The notes under the pieces were generated by a model. The model worked only from the letters and a program-made list of their open reading frames with translations. It made no database searches and was not told the DNA's origin. A program made the translations under genes and the position numbers. Below are positions 48,561 through 57,841 of a stretch of 64,000 nucleotides of DNA, piece after piece. Position 1 is the stretch's first letter. Each line of letters starts with the position of its first letter. Origin of the DNA: Intrasporangium flavum (lineage in GTDB: Bacteria > Actinomycetota > Actinomycetes > Actinomycetales > Dermatophilaceae); the NCBI RefSeq assembly GCF_001956915.1, contig NZ_MLJO01000015.1, forward strand, positions 42,020-106,019. Reading direction: 5' to 3'.

Positions 48561-49543
48561 GACGTCTTCTCCCTCAGCGCCCAGACGTTGACGAGCGAGA
48601 CGAGGGCGAGGAAGACGGCGAGCACGTAGCTCATCGCGGAGGCCTGGCCCATCCGGTACTGCGAGAGGCCGAGGTCGGTGATCTCCATGATCGCCGTGCG
48701 CGTCGAGTCGCCCGGACCGCCCTTGGTGATGAGGTAGCTCTGGCCGAACATGTTGGCGCTGGCGAGCACGGTGGTCACCACGACGAAGACGAGCACGGGG
48801 CGCAGGCCCGGGATCGTGATGTACCGCAGCTTCTGCCAGGCGTTGGCGCCGTCGATGTCGGCGGCCTCGTAGTGCTCGGCCGGGATGTCGGCGAGGCCGG
48901 CGAGGTAGATGACGGCGTTGAAGCCGATGGTCCACCACACGGTGACGGCCGCCAGGGAGATCCACGCCCACGGCTGCTCGGTGGTCCAGGCGGTGTCGTC
49001 CGGCAGCCCGATCGCGCCGAGCAGCCCGTTGACCATGCCGAACGACGGGTCGAGCAGGTAGCGCCACATCAGCCCGACGACGGCGACGCCGAGCACGAAC
49101 GGGGCGAAGAAGACGGCGCGGAAGAAGGTGCGCCCCGGGAACCGGCGGTTGAGCAGGATCGCGAGCAGCAGCGGCAGGGTGACGAGGAACGGGACGCTGA
49201 TGACGACGAAGATGCCGGTGGCCTTCATGCCGTTCCAGAAGGGCTGGAACTGCGGCGACGAGCTGTCGAGCAGGTCCGCGTAGTTCTGGGCCCCGACGAA
49301 GGGCTTGTTCGGGAGCAGGAAGTCCCAGTCGTGCAGGGAGATCCAGATCCCGAGCACCCCGGGGACGGCGACGAAGGTGACGAAGAGGAGCAGGAACGGC
49401 GCGAGGAAGAGGTAGGGCGTCAGGCGGGACCCGTGGATGCCACCCCGCGCGCCCCGAGAGCGCCCCCTCCCCCGGGGCCGTCGGCCAGGCACCGACGCCA
49501 CGGAGGAGGGGGCACTCGGCCTGTGGGTGCTGGTCACCGCCAT
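48557..49543 (-). CDS. Carbohydrate ABC transporter permease (MalF type)
   Basis: The 328-residue protein has an Arg/Gly/Ser-rich cytosolic N-terminus of about 40 residues and then six membrane helices. The EAA motif is near residue 220: Glu-Ala-Ala-Asp-Ile-Asp-Gly-Ala-Asn-Ala-Trp. It pairs with the MalG-type subunit in the same operon, and its stop overlaps that gene. The preceding binding-protein gene ends five bases before the start. It transports the oligosaccharide, presumably arabino-oligosaccharides, by context. Confidence 0.9.
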   Translation of the reverse strand: MAVTSTHRPSAPSSVASVPGRRPRGRGRSRGARGGIHGSRLTPYLFLAPFLLLFVTFVAVPGVLGIWISLHDWDFLLPNKPFVGAQNYADLLDSSSPQFQPFWNGMKATGIFVVISVPFLVTLPLLLAILLNRRFPGRTFFRAVFFAPFVLGVAVVGLMWRYLLDPSFGMVNGLLGAIGLPDDTAWTTEQPWAWISLAAVTVWWTIGFNAVIYLAGLADIPAEHYEAADIDGANAWQKLRYITIPGLRPVLVFVVVTTVLASANMFGQSYLITKGGPGDSTRTAIMEITDLGLSQYRMGQASAMSYVLAVFLALVSLVNVWALREKTS

Positions 49544-49547
49544 GGCG

Positions 49548-50912
49548 TCACGCGCCGTACTTCTTCTTGTTCGCCTCGAGGATCTTCGTGGCGCGGCCCG
49601 CGGCATCGGACAGCACCGTCTTGGGGTCCTGGCCGCCGAGGACGGCCGCGTTGAGCGCCTTCTCGAACTCCGGCATCGCGTCGCCGATGCCGGCGACCGG
49701 CGGCGGGAAGTGCAGGTCGTCGATCTGCGTCGCGAGGGTGGCCTGGTCGGTGAGGGCCTTGAACTCGGCGGACTCACGCACGGAGTTGCGGGCGGGCACC
49801 TGGCCACCCTTGGCCCACTCGATGCTCTTCGTGCTGATCCAGTTGAGGAAGACGCGCGCCGCGGTCTGCTTGTTCTGGTCGGGCGTGCGGGAGGTGGGGA
49901 GCACGAACTGGTGCGAGCCGGCCCACGCGGCCTTGGTGCCGCCGATGTTCGGCAACGGCGCGACGCCCCACTTGAGGTCGGCCTTCTCCTTGAGGGTGTT
50001 GATGGTCCAGATGCCGTTCCAGTTGAAGGCGGTCTTGCCGTTCTGCAGCGCGACGATGTCGGCGTCCTGGGCGATCTTGGCCGCCGAGTAGCCCTTCGTG
50101 ACGAGGTCCTGGAACCACGTCAGCGCCTTGACGCCCGGCTCGTCGGCCCACAGCACCTGGGTGGCGTCGTCGGAGAAGAGGGTGCCGCCGAACTGCCAGA
50201 TGAGCGACTGCACCGACATGCTCCCGGTGAACGGGAACGGTGTGGCCCAGTGTCCTTGGATGCCCTTGCCCTTGAGGGTCTCCAGCGCGGCCAGGTACTC
50301 GTCGGCCGTCATCGGCGGCTTCTCGGGGTCGAGGCCGCCCTTCTCCATGACGTCCTTGTTGTAGAAGAAGCCGAGCGGGTGCACGTCGAGCGGGATCGAG
50401 TAGCGCTTGCCGTCGTAGACGCCGGCCTTCCACGGCACGGGCGCGAAGTCCTTCTCGTCGAGCTTGAGCGCCGCCGCGACGTCGTCGAGCGGCTGGACGA
50501 CGTTGCGGGCCGCGTTCGTGGCGACGGAGTCGACGTGCATGATGCCGATGTCGGGACCCTTGCCGGCCGTGACGGCAGCGGGCAGCTTGGCGTAGTAGTC
50601 GGCCCACTGCATCGTGTTCATGCTGACCGCGATGTTCTGGTGCTCGGCGTTGAACTGGTCGACGAGTCGCTTCATGAACGGGCCGTCGCCACCGGTGAAG
50701 CCGTTCCAGAACTGCAGGGCCACCTTCGGGCCGGAGTAGCCGGTCGCACCCCCGCCCGCGGACACGGCCGGGGCCTGGCCGGGCACGCCGCTCGAGCCGG
50801 ACCCGCAGGCGGACAGGCCCGCGGCGCCGACGGCGCCGAGGACGCCGCCGAGGACGGTGCGACGGGAGAGGGAGGATGCGGCGGACGTCGTCGTCCACGG
50901 GGTGCTGTTCAT
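49548..50912 (-). CDS. Extracellular sugar-binding lipoprotein (ABC importer)
   Basis: The 454-residue protein has a Tat-type lipoprotein signal: Arg-Arg-Thr-Val-Leu-Gly-Gly at about 18-24 and Leu-Ser-Ala-Cys at about 33-36. The rest is a family-1 (MalE-like) binding protein, with Gln-Phe-Trp-Asn-Gly-Phe near 66 and Phe-Asn-Trp-Asn-Gly-Ile-Trp near 290, rich in sugar-stacking aromatics. It starts the importer, right after GH51, whose stop overlaps its ATG. It is expected to bind arabino-oligosaccharides; the specificity is inferred from the neighbouring hydrolases. Confidence 0.9.
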   Translation of the reverse strand: MNSTPWTTTSAASSLSRRTVLGGVLGAVGAAGLSACGSGSSGVPGQAPAVSAGGGATGYSGPKVALQFWNGFTGGDGPFMKRLVDQFNAEHQNIAVSMNTMQWADYYAKLPAAVTAGKGPDIGIMHVDSVATNAARNVVQPLDDVAAALKLDEKDFAPVPWKAGVYDGKRYSIPLDVHPLGFFYNKDVMEKGGLDPEKPPMTADEYLAALETLKGKGIQGHWATPFPFTGSMSVQSLIWQFGGTLFSDDATQVLWADEPGVKALTWFQDLVTKGYSAAKIAQDADIVALQNGKTAFNWNGIWTINTLKEKADLKWGVAPLPNIGGTKAAWAGSHQFVLPTSRTPDQNKQTAARVFLNWISTKSIEWAKGGQVPARNSVRESAEFKALTDQATLATQIDDLHFPPPVAGIGDAMPEFEKALNAAVLGGQDPKTVLSDAAGRATKILEANKKKYGA

Positions 50913-52432
50913 CGGGGCGTCCCTTCGGAGAGGCGGATGCAGTGCCAGGAGATCGGGGGCAGGGTGGCCCGGAGGGTGCGCCCCTCGACCGTCGCGCCGC
51001 CGGGCCGCGGCGTGACGCGCTCGGGGTCGGCCTCGGTGTTGCGGGCCGACGGGTCGTCGTCGTGCAGGACGAGGTGCTCGACGAGCGAGTACCCCGGATC
51101 GGCGCCGATACCCGCCGCGACGTCGAGGACGAGGTCGGCCGGCTCGGTGCGGCTGCGGTTGACGACGAAGACGGCCAGCTCGCCGGTGTCCTCGTCGCGG
51201 GTGGCGGTGACGACGATCTGGTCGACGTCGCCGAACCTCTCGGTGTGCACGGCCCCGCAGTCCACGGCCGGGCGCAGGACGGTGCCGCGGGCGTAGCGCG
51301 ACGTCAGGGCGAACGGGTGGAAGATCGTCTGGCGCCAGGCCGGGCCGCCCGCCCGCGTGAGGATCGGCGCGATGACGTTGACGAGCTGGGCCTGGCAGGC
51401 CATCGCGACGCGGTCGGTGTGCTGCAGGAGCGTGATGAGCAGGCTGCCCACGACGACGGCGTCGGTGAGGTCGTAGACGTCCTCGATCAGCTCGGGCGCC
51501 TCGCGCACGGCGAGCGAGCTCTCGCCGTGGAAGCGCTCCTGGAACCACACGTTCCACTCGTCGAAGGACACCGTGATGCGCTTGTCCGAGCCCTTGACGG
51601 CCGCGACGTGGTCGGCCGTGGCGACGACCGACTCGATGAAGCGGTGCATGTCCTCGCCGCTGGCCAGGAACGAGTCGACGTCGCCGTCGACCGGCTCGTA
51701 GTAGGCGTGCGCCGAGATGTGCTCGACGAGGTCGAAGCACCGCTCGAGGACGACGCGCTCCCACGTGCCGAAGGTCGGCATGCCGCGGTTGGAGGAGCCG
51801 CAGGCGACGAGCTCGAGCCCGTCGTCGACGCGCTTCATGGCGCGGGCCGCCTCCTCCGCGACCCGCGCGTACTCCTCGGCGGTCTTGTGCCCCATCTGCC
51901 ACGGGCCGTCCATCTCGTTGCCGAGGCACCAGACGCGGATGTCGTGCGGCTCGGGGTGGCCGTGCTTGGCGCGGAGGTCGGGCCAGTGGGTGCCCGGCTC
52001 GCCGTTGCAGTAGAGGAGCAGCTCCACCGCCTCCCGGATGCCGCGGGTGCCGAGGTTGACGGCCATCATCGGCTCGACGCCCACGCCGCGCGCCCAGTCG
52101 ACGAAGTCGTCGGTGCCGACCTGGTTCGTCTCCACCGAGCGCCACGCGAGGTCGAGCTGGGTCGGCCGGTCGGCCTTCGGGCCGATGCCGTCCTCCCAGC
52201 GGTAGTTCGACACGAAGTTGCCGCCGGGGTATCGCACCGTGGTGACGCCGAGCTCGCGCACGAGCGCCGCGACGTCGGTGCGGAACCCCTTCTCGTCGGC
52301 CTCCGGGTGGTCCGGCTCGTAGATGCCGGTGTAGACGCAGCGGCCCATGTGCTCGACGAACGAGCCGAAGAGCCGTGGCCGCACCGGCCCCACGGTGAAC
52401 GCGGGGTCGAGCCGTACTGTCGCAGATCCCAT
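50909..52432 (-). CDS. Alpha-L-arabinofuranosidase, GH51
   Basis: The 507-residue protein has no signal peptide and acts in the cytosol. It is a GH51 enzyme: Leu-Phe-Gly-Ser-Phe-Val-Glu-His-Met-Gly-Arg near residue 25, Arg-Tyr-Pro-Gly-Gly-Asn-Phe near 68, acid/base Glu in Leu-Gly-Asn-Glu-Met-Asp-Gly-Pro-Trp near 176, and nucleophile Glu in Phe-Asp-Glu-Trp-Asn-Val-Trp near 293. It releases L-arabinose from imported arabino-oligosaccharides. It is the first gene of the operon, preceded by two LacI-type sites, and is divergent from the LacI gene. Confidence 0.93.
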   Translation of the reverse strand: MGSATVRLDPAFTVGPVRPRLFGSFVEHMGRCVYTGIYEPDHPEADEKGFRTDVAALVRELGVTTVRYPGGNFVSNYRWEDGIGPKADRPTQLDLAWRSVETNQVGTDDFVDWARGVGVEPMMAVNLGTRGIREAVELLLYCNGEPGTHWPDLRAKHGHPEPHDIRVWCLGNEMDGPWQMGHKTAEEYARVAEEAARAMKRVDDGLELVACGSSNRGMPTFGTWERVVLERCFDLVEHISAHAYYEPVDGDVDSFLASGEDMHRFIESVVATADHVAAVKGSDKRITVSFDEWNVWFQERFHGESSLAVREAPELIEDVYDLTDAVVVGSLLITLLQHTDRVAMACQAQLVNVIAPILTRAGGPAWRQTIFHPFALTSRYARGTVLRPAVDCGAVHTERFGDVDQIVVTATRDEDTGELAVFVVNRSRTEPADLVLDVAAGIGADPGYSLVEHLVLHDDDPSARNTEADPERVTPRPGGATVEGRTLRATLPPISWHCIRLSEGTPR

Positions 52433-52473
52433 CCGGTCCTCCTTGACCGTCGGCTGCTGTGGTGACCGCTGAT

Positions 52474-52521
52474 TTACAACGGTTAACCTTTGGGCTTGAG
52501 CGAGAAATTACAACGTTTACC
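52474..52521. promoter_or_regulatory. Two related operator sites of the arabinan LacI regulator
   Basis: TTACAACGGTTAACC (52474-52488) and TTACAACGTTTACC (52508-52521) share TTACAACG and a TTA(A)CC end, about 33 bp apart. The first contains the palindrome GGTTAACC and the second AACGTT. They lie in the A/T-richer gap between GH51 and the divergent LacI gene, so both genes are probably repressed from here. Confidence 0.62.
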
Positions 52522-52636
52522 GAAACCTGTCCAGAGTCGGGCGTGGACCTCCGTCGCGCAGCCGGGAAGGCGGCTAGCCTGAGACCGGACAAGGGTGGTC
52601 GACAGTGACCCACGAGGTCACGGACGGAGGTGGCGG

Positions 52637-53668
52637 GTGCCGGCACGGCTCAGGGACGTCGCGGAGCTCGCAGGCGTGTCGGTCAAGACCGCCTCGAACG
52701 TGCTCAACCACCACCCGCACGTCCGGGCGAGCACGCGCGAGCGCGTCGAGGCCGCCATGGCCGAGCTGCACTATCGCCCCAACCTGTCGGCGCGCAGCCT
52801 CAAGCACGGGCGGGCGGGCTTCCTCGCGCTCGCCGTCCCGGCCATGGACTCCCCGTACTTCGCCGAGCTCGCCGCACGCATCACCGAGGAGGCCGCGGCC
52901 CTCGGCTTCATCGTCCTGCTCGACGTGACGAGCGGCGACGCCGACGCCGAGCGCGTCGTGCTCGAGGGGATGCGCTCGCACGTCATCGACGGCGTCATCT
53001 TCTCCCCGCTCGCCCTGTCCGCCGAGGAGATCAGCCGCAGGGCCGACGACCTGCCGATGGTGCTGCTCGGCGAGCGACCGGTGCCGGCCGGCTTCGACCA
53101 CATTGCCGTCGACTCCGTGGCCGCCGCACGGGCAGCCACCGAACACCTTGTCGCGCAAGGACGCCGACGCATCGCAGCAGTGGGCCGCGAACCCGAGCGC
53201 GGCACCGCGTCCGAGCGCCTGCGCGGGTACCGGCAGGCCCTGCGCGCGGCAGGGCTGCCCTACGACAAGGACCTCGTCGTCGGCGTCCCCCACTTCGAGC
53301 GCGCCGACGGCCACGCCGCCATGCAGCGCCTGCTGGCCCTTCCCGAGCCGCCGGACGCCGTGTTCTGCTTCAACGACCTCATGGCGATCGGCGCGCTCCG
53401 GTGCTGTGTCGAGTCCGGGGTCCGGGTGCCCGACGACGTCGCGATCGTCGGCTTCGACGACATCGCCGAGACCCGCTTCAGCAACCCCACGATCACGACG
53501 GTCTCCCCCGACCTCACCGGCCTGGCGCGCCAGGCGCTGTCGATGCTGAGCCGCCGCATCGAGGGCTGGGACGCCCCGGCGCAGGTGGTCAAGGTGCCGT
53601 GGCGGCTCGAGGAGCGCGAGACCACCCTCGGCGTGCCCCGACGGCGGCGCCGCCGGCCCTCGGCCTGA
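52637..53668 (+). CDS. LacI-family repressor of the arabinan locus
   Basis: The 343-residue protein has the LacI HTH at the start (Leu-Arg-Asp-Val-Ala-Glu-Leu-Ala-Gly-Val-Ser-Val-Lys-Thr-Ala-Ser-Asn-Val-Leu-Asn) with hinge helix Arg-Ser-Leu-Lys near 52. A sugar-binding periplasmic-like domain follows, with Val-Gly-Phe-Asp-Asp-Ile-Ala near 273. GTG 52637 was chosen because GGAGGT precedes it and the HTH begins at once. It is divergent from GH51, with two matched sites in between, so it likely represses both directions and is released by arabinose or an arabino-oligosaccharide. Confidence 0.9.
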   Translation: MPARLRDVAELAGVSVKTASNVLNHHPHVRASTRERVEAAMAELHYRPNLSARSLKHGRAGFLALAVPAMDSPYFAELAARITEEAAALGFIVLLDVTSGDADAERVVLEGMRSHVIDGVIFSPLALSAEEISRRADDLPMVLLGERPVPAGFDHIAVDSVAAARAATEHLVAQGRRRIAAVGREPERGTASERLRGYRQALRAAGLPYDKDLVVGVPHFERADGHAAMQRLLALPEPPDAVFCFNDLMAIGALRCCVESGVRVPDDVAIVGFDDIAETRFSNPTITTVSPDLTGLARQALSMLSRRIEGWDAPAQVVKVPWRLEERETTLGVPRRRRRRPSA

Positions 53669-53894
53669 GCCCGGCGACGGCGCGCTCGAGGGCCCGGTTC
53701 GCGGGTGCGCAGCCTGCGATGCCGGGCCCTGAAGTGGCGGTTCACGTACCGCAACGGGCCAACCGCCGAAGTCGGAGCGGGTCAGGTCGGGTTCGGGCCG
53801 ATCAGGTGCCTCGGGTCCGTTTCGCGACCGTTCACACCGATCAGTGCCGATGTCCGGGCCACAGATACACGCGCGGCGCGTGCGAGACTGAGCC
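53669..53894. other. Non-coding gap between LacI and DUF2630 genes
   Basis: The 226 bases hold no convincing gene, promoter or repeat. Several short inverted pieces such as GGCGGTT/AACCGCC around 53736-53765 could form weak hairpins. Confidence 0.5.
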
Positions 53895-54143
53895 ATGGCT
53901 GACGACGTCTCCATCCAGGGCCGCATCAAGTCGCTCATCGACGAGGAGCACGCGCTGCGCGACTCGCTCGGCAAGGGCGAGATCAGCGTCGACGACGAGC
54001 ACGACCGGCTGCGCAGCGTCGAGGTCGAGCTGGACCAGTGCTGGGACCTGCTGCGCCAGCGCCGGGCCAAGCGCGAGTTCGGCGACGACCCCGACGAGGC
54101 GCAGGTGCGCTCCGAGCGCACTGTCGAGGGCTACACGGGCTGA
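53895..54143 (+). CDS. DUF2630 small conserved protein
   Basis: The 82-residue protein matches DUF2630: Ile-x-Gly-Arg-Ile-Lys-Ser-Leu-Ile-Asp-Glu-Glu-His-Ala-Leu-Arg near residue 7 and Leu-Asp-Gln-Cys-Trp-Asp-Leu-Leu-Arg-Gln-Arg-Arg-Ala near 46. It is likely a short helical hairpin or coiled coil. The family is largely actinobacterial and of unknown function. It stands as a single gene, convergent with GH3. The ATG at 53895 fits the usual family start. Confidence 0.83.
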   Translation: MADDVSIQGRIKSLIDEEHALRDSLGKGEISVDDEHDRLRSVEVELDQCWDLLRQRRAKREFGDDPDEAQVRSERTVEGYTG

Positions 54144-54167
54144 GCCCCGCCCGCGCCCTCGAACCGC

Positions 54168-56039
54168 TCAGGCGCCGAGGCCGTGGCCGAAGGCGAACAG
54201 CGGGTCGTCGTAGCCCGGCACGTCCTCGCCGTGCCGGCGCACCTGCTCCATCGACCGCGGCAGGTCGAAGGGCAGCCGGCCCTGCGGCGTCTCGACGCCG
54301 GTCAGGGCGTCGACGAGCGCGTCGTCGCTCGTGCCGTAGCTGCCGACGACCGTGGTCGCGATCGGCAGCAGCGGCGTCAGCACCGCCGGGCGGTCGAGCA
54401 CGACGTCGACGACGAGCGGGCACGCCGCGGCCACCCGGCCGAGCCGGTGCACGAGTCCGGGCGGGAAGTCGAGCGAGCCCTGGTGGAACCACGACTCGAG
54501 GAAGAGGTCCGAGCGCGGGTCGAACGGCGCGGTGACGCGCACGACGGCGACGTCGGCGTCCTCGGGCCGCTCGACCACGGTGCCGAGCCGGGCCGCCGCC
54601 TCGGGTGAGACGTTCTCGACGTAGACGCGCAGGCCCTCGCGCAGCGGCAGCGTGGCGTCGGCGCACGTGATGCTCGAGCCCTCCGGGCGCGCCCCCGCGG
54701 GGGCGCCGTTCTGCAGCACCGTGACCGACCGGGCCTGGACGGCCCGGCCGAGGTCGCGGAAGTCCTGGCGGCCCACCGTCGTGGCGGCCGCGTCCTCGTC
54801 GACGTACGGGTCGTCGAACAGGCCGAGGCGGAACTTCACCGCGAGGATCCGCCGGGCCGACGCGTCGACGCGCTCCTCGGTGACCCGGCCCTCCTTGACG
54901 AGGTCGATGAGGACCTCGACGCACTCCTCGCCGCCGAACTGGTCGGCTCCGGCCTCGAGGATCAGCTCCATCCGGCCGTGCGGGTCGAGGTGCTCGACGC
55001 CCCACGCGCGGGCCGGCAGCACCTGGTCGCCGACGTGGTTGTCGTTGACGAGCTCCCAGTCGGTGACGACGACGCCGTCGTAGCCGAGCTTCTCGCGCAG
55101 CAGCCCGGTGACGACCTGCTTGTTGTAGCCGAACCCGATGGGCTCGATCTTCTCGCCGTCGATCTCGAGCTCGACCGGCATGCCGTAGTACGGCATGATC
55201 CCGGCCGTGCCGGCCTCGATGATCGGCGGGAACGGCTTGAGGTGGTCGGCGAACCGCCCACCGGGGTAGACCTGCTCGCGGCCGTACGGGAAGTGGGCGT
55301 CCTCGCCGTCCTTCTGCGGGCCGCCGCCCGGGAAGTGCTTGCTCGTGCAGGCGACGCTCGTCGACCCGAGCGAATCCCCTTGGAATCCCTTGAGGTAGGC
55401 GACGCCGAGCTCGGTGACGAGGTCGGGGTCCTGGCCGAACGTGCCGGCCTGGCGGGCCCAGCGCGGCTCGGTGGCCAGGTCGAGCGTCGGGTGCAGCGCG
55501 GCCCGGATGCCGACGGCCACGTACTCCTGGCGGGCGACGTCGGCGAAGGTGCGCACGAGGTCGGCGTCGCGCAGGGCGGCGAGCCCGAGCGGCTCCGGCC
55601 ACTGCGAGAAGGCTCCGGCCGAGAACGACACCCCGACGTTCTCGATGAAGGCGTGGCGGGGGTCGGTCGAGATCGTCACCGGGATGCCGTGCGGGGTCTG
55701 CTCGGCGAGGGCCTGCAGCGTGTTGTTCCAGCGGGCGGCCATGCGCGGGTCGTCGAGGGCGTGCACGTTGAAGTGGCTCAGGTGCTTGCTCAGCACGACC
55801 TCGGACGTCGGCGACTTGCTGATGTTGCCGGGCGTCTCGAGCACCGACCCGTCGGCCCCCGCCTCGATGACGGTCTGGAACATGAGGCCGACCTTCTCCT
55901 CGAGGGAGAGCCGCCCGAGCAGGTCCTCGACGCGCTGCTCGACCGGCAGCCGCGGGTCCTCGTAGGGGTCCATCCGGCCGTTGCCGTTGAGGTCACGGAA
56001 GGTGACCCCGTCGTCGGTCGTGCTCGTCTCGGGTCGCAC
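54168..56039 (-). CDS. GH3-family beta-glucosidase
   Basis: The 623-residue protein has no signal peptide and is probably cytosolic. An N-terminal Asp-Leu-Asn-Gly-Asn-Gly-Arg-Met-Asp-Pro-Tyr-Glu-Asp segment looks like a calcium loop. The GH3 TIM barrel contains Lys-His-Phe-Pro-Gly-Gly near 232 and the nucleophile Asp in Val-Val-Val-Thr-Asp-Trp-Glu-Leu near 323. The second alpha/beta domain ends in Phe-Ala-Phe-Gly-His-Gly-Leu. It is the last gene of the glucan operon, separated from the PF10091-type hydrolase by a hairpin. It would split imported beta-linked gluco-oligosaccharides; beta-1,2 specificity is possible from the neighbour but unproven. Confidence 0.87.
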   Translation of the reverse strand: MRPETSTTDDGVTFRDLNGNGRMDPYEDPRLPVEQRVEDLLGRLSLEEKVGLMFQTVIEAGADGSVLETPGNISKSPTSEVVLSKHLSHFNVHALDDPRMAARWNNTLQALAEQTPHGIPVTISTDPRHAFIENVGVSFSAGAFSQWPEPLGLAALRDADLVRTFADVARQEYVAVGIRAALHPTLDLATEPRWARQAGTFGQDPDLVTELGVAYLKGFQGDSLGSTSVACTSKHFPGGGPQKDGEDAHFPYGREQVYPGGRFADHLKPFPPIIEAGTAGIMPYYGMPVELEIDGEKIEPIGFGYNKQVVTGLLREKLGYDGVVVTDWELVNDNHVGDQVLPARAWGVEHLDPHGRMELILEAGADQFGGEECVEVLIDLVKEGRVTEERVDASARRILAVKFRLGLFDDPYVDEDAAATTVGRQDFRDLGRAVQARSVTVLQNGAPAGARPEGSSITCADATLPLREGLRVYVENVSPEAAARLGTVVERPEDADVAVVRVTAPFDPRSDLFLESWFHQGSLDFPPGLVHRLGRVAAACPLVVDVVLDRPAVLTPLLPIATTVVGSYGTSDDALVDALTGVETPQGRLPFDLPRSMEQVRRHGEDVPGYDDPLFAFGHGLGA

Positions 56040-56071
56040 GGGTGAAGCCTTTCATGCAGGTGGTGAGGGTT

Positions 56072-56116
56072 CCGTGGCCGCCCGCGGAGAGGGGGCAAGG
56101 CGGCGGGCGGCCACGG
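56072..56116 (-). terminator. Strong hairpin between the PF10091 hydrolase and GH3 genes
   Basis: CCGTGGCCGCCCGC (56072-56085) pairs perfectly with GCGGGCGGCCACGG (56103-56116) around a 17-base loop. It lies 59 bases past the upstream stop, with no U-run. It may reduce read-through into GH3 or stabilise the upstream mRNA. Confidence 0.7.
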
Positions 56117-56175
56117 AGGGCGTCGGAGCGTGGTGGGCCACTCCCGACGCGTCGAGGGGTGAGTTGGTCTGCGGC

Positions 56176-57822
56176 TCAGGCGATCCCGGCTCCGAACTCC
56201 TCGATCCCGATGACCGGGCGCAGGCGCTTCTCGACGGTCGGCGTCGAGAAGCCGCGACGGATGACGCCACGACCGAGCACGTTGCCGGCCACGCCCATGA
56301 CCATCGCCTGGTCGAGCGAGAGGTAGCGGCGCGCCACGGTGCCCGACCGCACGGCGACGGCGTCGAAGAACCCGCCGCGGCCGTAGGAGTCGAAGTCGGC
56401 CTTGAGGTTGGCCAGGTTGGTGAACGCCTCGTCCGGCTCGTGCATCATCGCGAGGAACGCGGCGTGCGGCGTGACGACGCCGTCGCCGTACGTCGGGTTC
56501 GGGTTGGTGGCCGCGCGGCAGTCGCCGAAGCCCGGGTCGTAGTTCGTCCGCTCCTTGTCGGAGAAGTAGCCGTCGGGGTTGAGGCCGAGGGCGTCGACGC
56601 CGTACTCGCGGTACCCGGCGAAGGGGTCGCTCGACGGGCTGAAGCCCCAGTAGCCGTAGCCGGCGTCGTCGAGGCCGTGCTCGCGCTGGGCCCGCACGTG
56701 CAGCGGGTGGTTGCGACCCCAGCTGTTCGGGGCCCACTCCGCCTCGGGGACGAAGACGTCGGGCATGAGCTCTTCGAACATGCTGCCGCCCCAGCCGGGC
56801 ACGACGTGCATCCCGCGGTAGGTGTAGGCGCCCTCGTAGACGTCGATGCCGTAGTACGTGCGGTGCTCGCCCACCGGCTGCATCTCGTGCCAGCTCCAGT
56901 CGCAGGTGGCCGGGAAGGTGCGCCACATCGCGAAGTACTGCTTGGCCGGGATCTGGCCGGTGACGATGCCGAGGTAGCTGGTGATGCGGGTCTCGGACAC
57001 CGTCGTGTCGTAGTGGTGCGTCGTGAGCCAGACGGGGTCGCCGCCGATGTGGGTGCCCTGGTAGGTGCCACCGGGGCGGCCGTCCTCGTAGGGGTAGAAC
57101 CCGCCGTGGATGAGGCCGCCGGGGCGGACCTGGTGGGCCGGGTCGCTGTTGTCGTTGTAGAAGGCGTCCCACCGCATCCGGTCGAAGATCCTCTTCGCCC
57201 AGGGCGCAGCGGCGGCGTCCGAGCTCTGCACGACGAGCAGCGCCGCACCGAGCCAGCCGTTGTCGACGCTCGAGCAGAACGGGACGACCGTGTCGCCGGA
57301 GTCGGGCCACGTGTGCAGCGCCTTGGCGGTGGCCTCGTCGTACCAGTTGTAGTACATGCCGCTCGGCGTGTGGTGCTCCATGCGCTCCACCGTCTTGAGC
57401 GTGCGGATGAGGCGAGCCGACGCCTCGCCGCGGGTGATGATGCCGAGCTCGCGGGCGGCGATCGTCGACCACAGGTAGCCGCCGATGTTCGTCGGCGACG
57501 TGTAGCCCGAACGGTCCCCGGCCGCGAGGCTCTCCGGGATGTTGTCGGCGGGCAGGCCGGTGGTCGGGTCGGTCATCGCGACGAGGCTGCGCCACGTGTC
57601 GGCGGCCCAGGTGCGCACCAGCGCGGCGTCGAGCGACCGCGTCTGCGCGCCGAGCCCGTTGCGGAGGAACGCCGGGGCCGAGCCGGTGCGCGTCGCGGCC
57701 CCCGCGGAGGCGGCGGGTGCGAGGGCGAAGGCCGCGAGGGAGGCGGCCCCGCCGACGAGGAGGCTGCGTCGGGAGGGGGTGGAGGAGAGGGAGTTTGAGG
57801 AGGTGGTGGGACGGTCGGACAT
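56176..57822 (-). CDS. Exported PF10091 glycoamylase-fold hydrolase, GH144-like
   Basis: The 548-residue protein has a Tat-like signal (Arg-Arg-Ser-Leu-Leu-Val-Gly-Gly near 18-25, then Ala-rich to about 43). The (alpha/alpha)6 fold is marked by Thr-Ser-Pro-Thr-Asn-Ile-Gly near 108, Tyr-Tyr-Asn-Trp-Tyr-Asp near 155, Ser-Val-Asp-Asn-Gly-Trp-Leu near 184, and a C-terminal Glu-Ile-Ala/Met-type region. Family members in GH144 are endo-beta-1,2-glucanases; related ones act on other glucans. It lies with GH3 and an importer, which fits beta-1,2-glucan use, although the linkage is inferred. The start is ATG 57822. Confidence 0.75.
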   Translation of the reverse strand: MSDRPTTSSNSLSSTPSRRSLLVGGAASLAAFALAPAASAGAATRTGSAPAFLRNGLGAQTRSLDAALVRTWAADTWRSLVAMTDPTTGLPADNIPESLAAGDRSGYTSPTNIGGYLWSTIAARELGIITRGEASARLIRTLKTVERMEHHTPSGMYYNWYDEATAKALHTWPDSGDTVVPFCSSVDNGWLGAALLVVQSSDAAAAPWAKRIFDRMRWDAFYNDNSDPAHQVRPGGLIHGGFYPYEDGRPGGTYQGTHIGGDPVWLTTHHYDTTVSETRITSYLGIVTGQIPAKQYFAMWRTFPATCDWSWHEMQPVGEHRTYYGIDVYEGAYTYRGMHVVPGWGGSMFEELMPDVFVPEAEWAPNSWGRNHPLHVRAQREHGLDDAGYGYWGFSPSSDPFAGYREYGVDALGLNPDGYFSDKERTNYDPGFGDCRAATNPNPTYGDGVVTPHAAFLAMMHEPDEAFTNLANLKADFDSYGRGGFFDAVAVRSGTVARRYLSLDQAMVMGVAGNVLGRGVIRRGFSTPTVEKRLRPVIGIEEFGAGIA

Positions 57823-57841
57823 GGGGGCTGTTCTCCGTTCC

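Noticed and set aside
53669..53894. A small gene in the gap before the DUF2630 gene
   Set aside because: Open frames exist, but they lack a ribosome site and give Arg/Gly-rich text.
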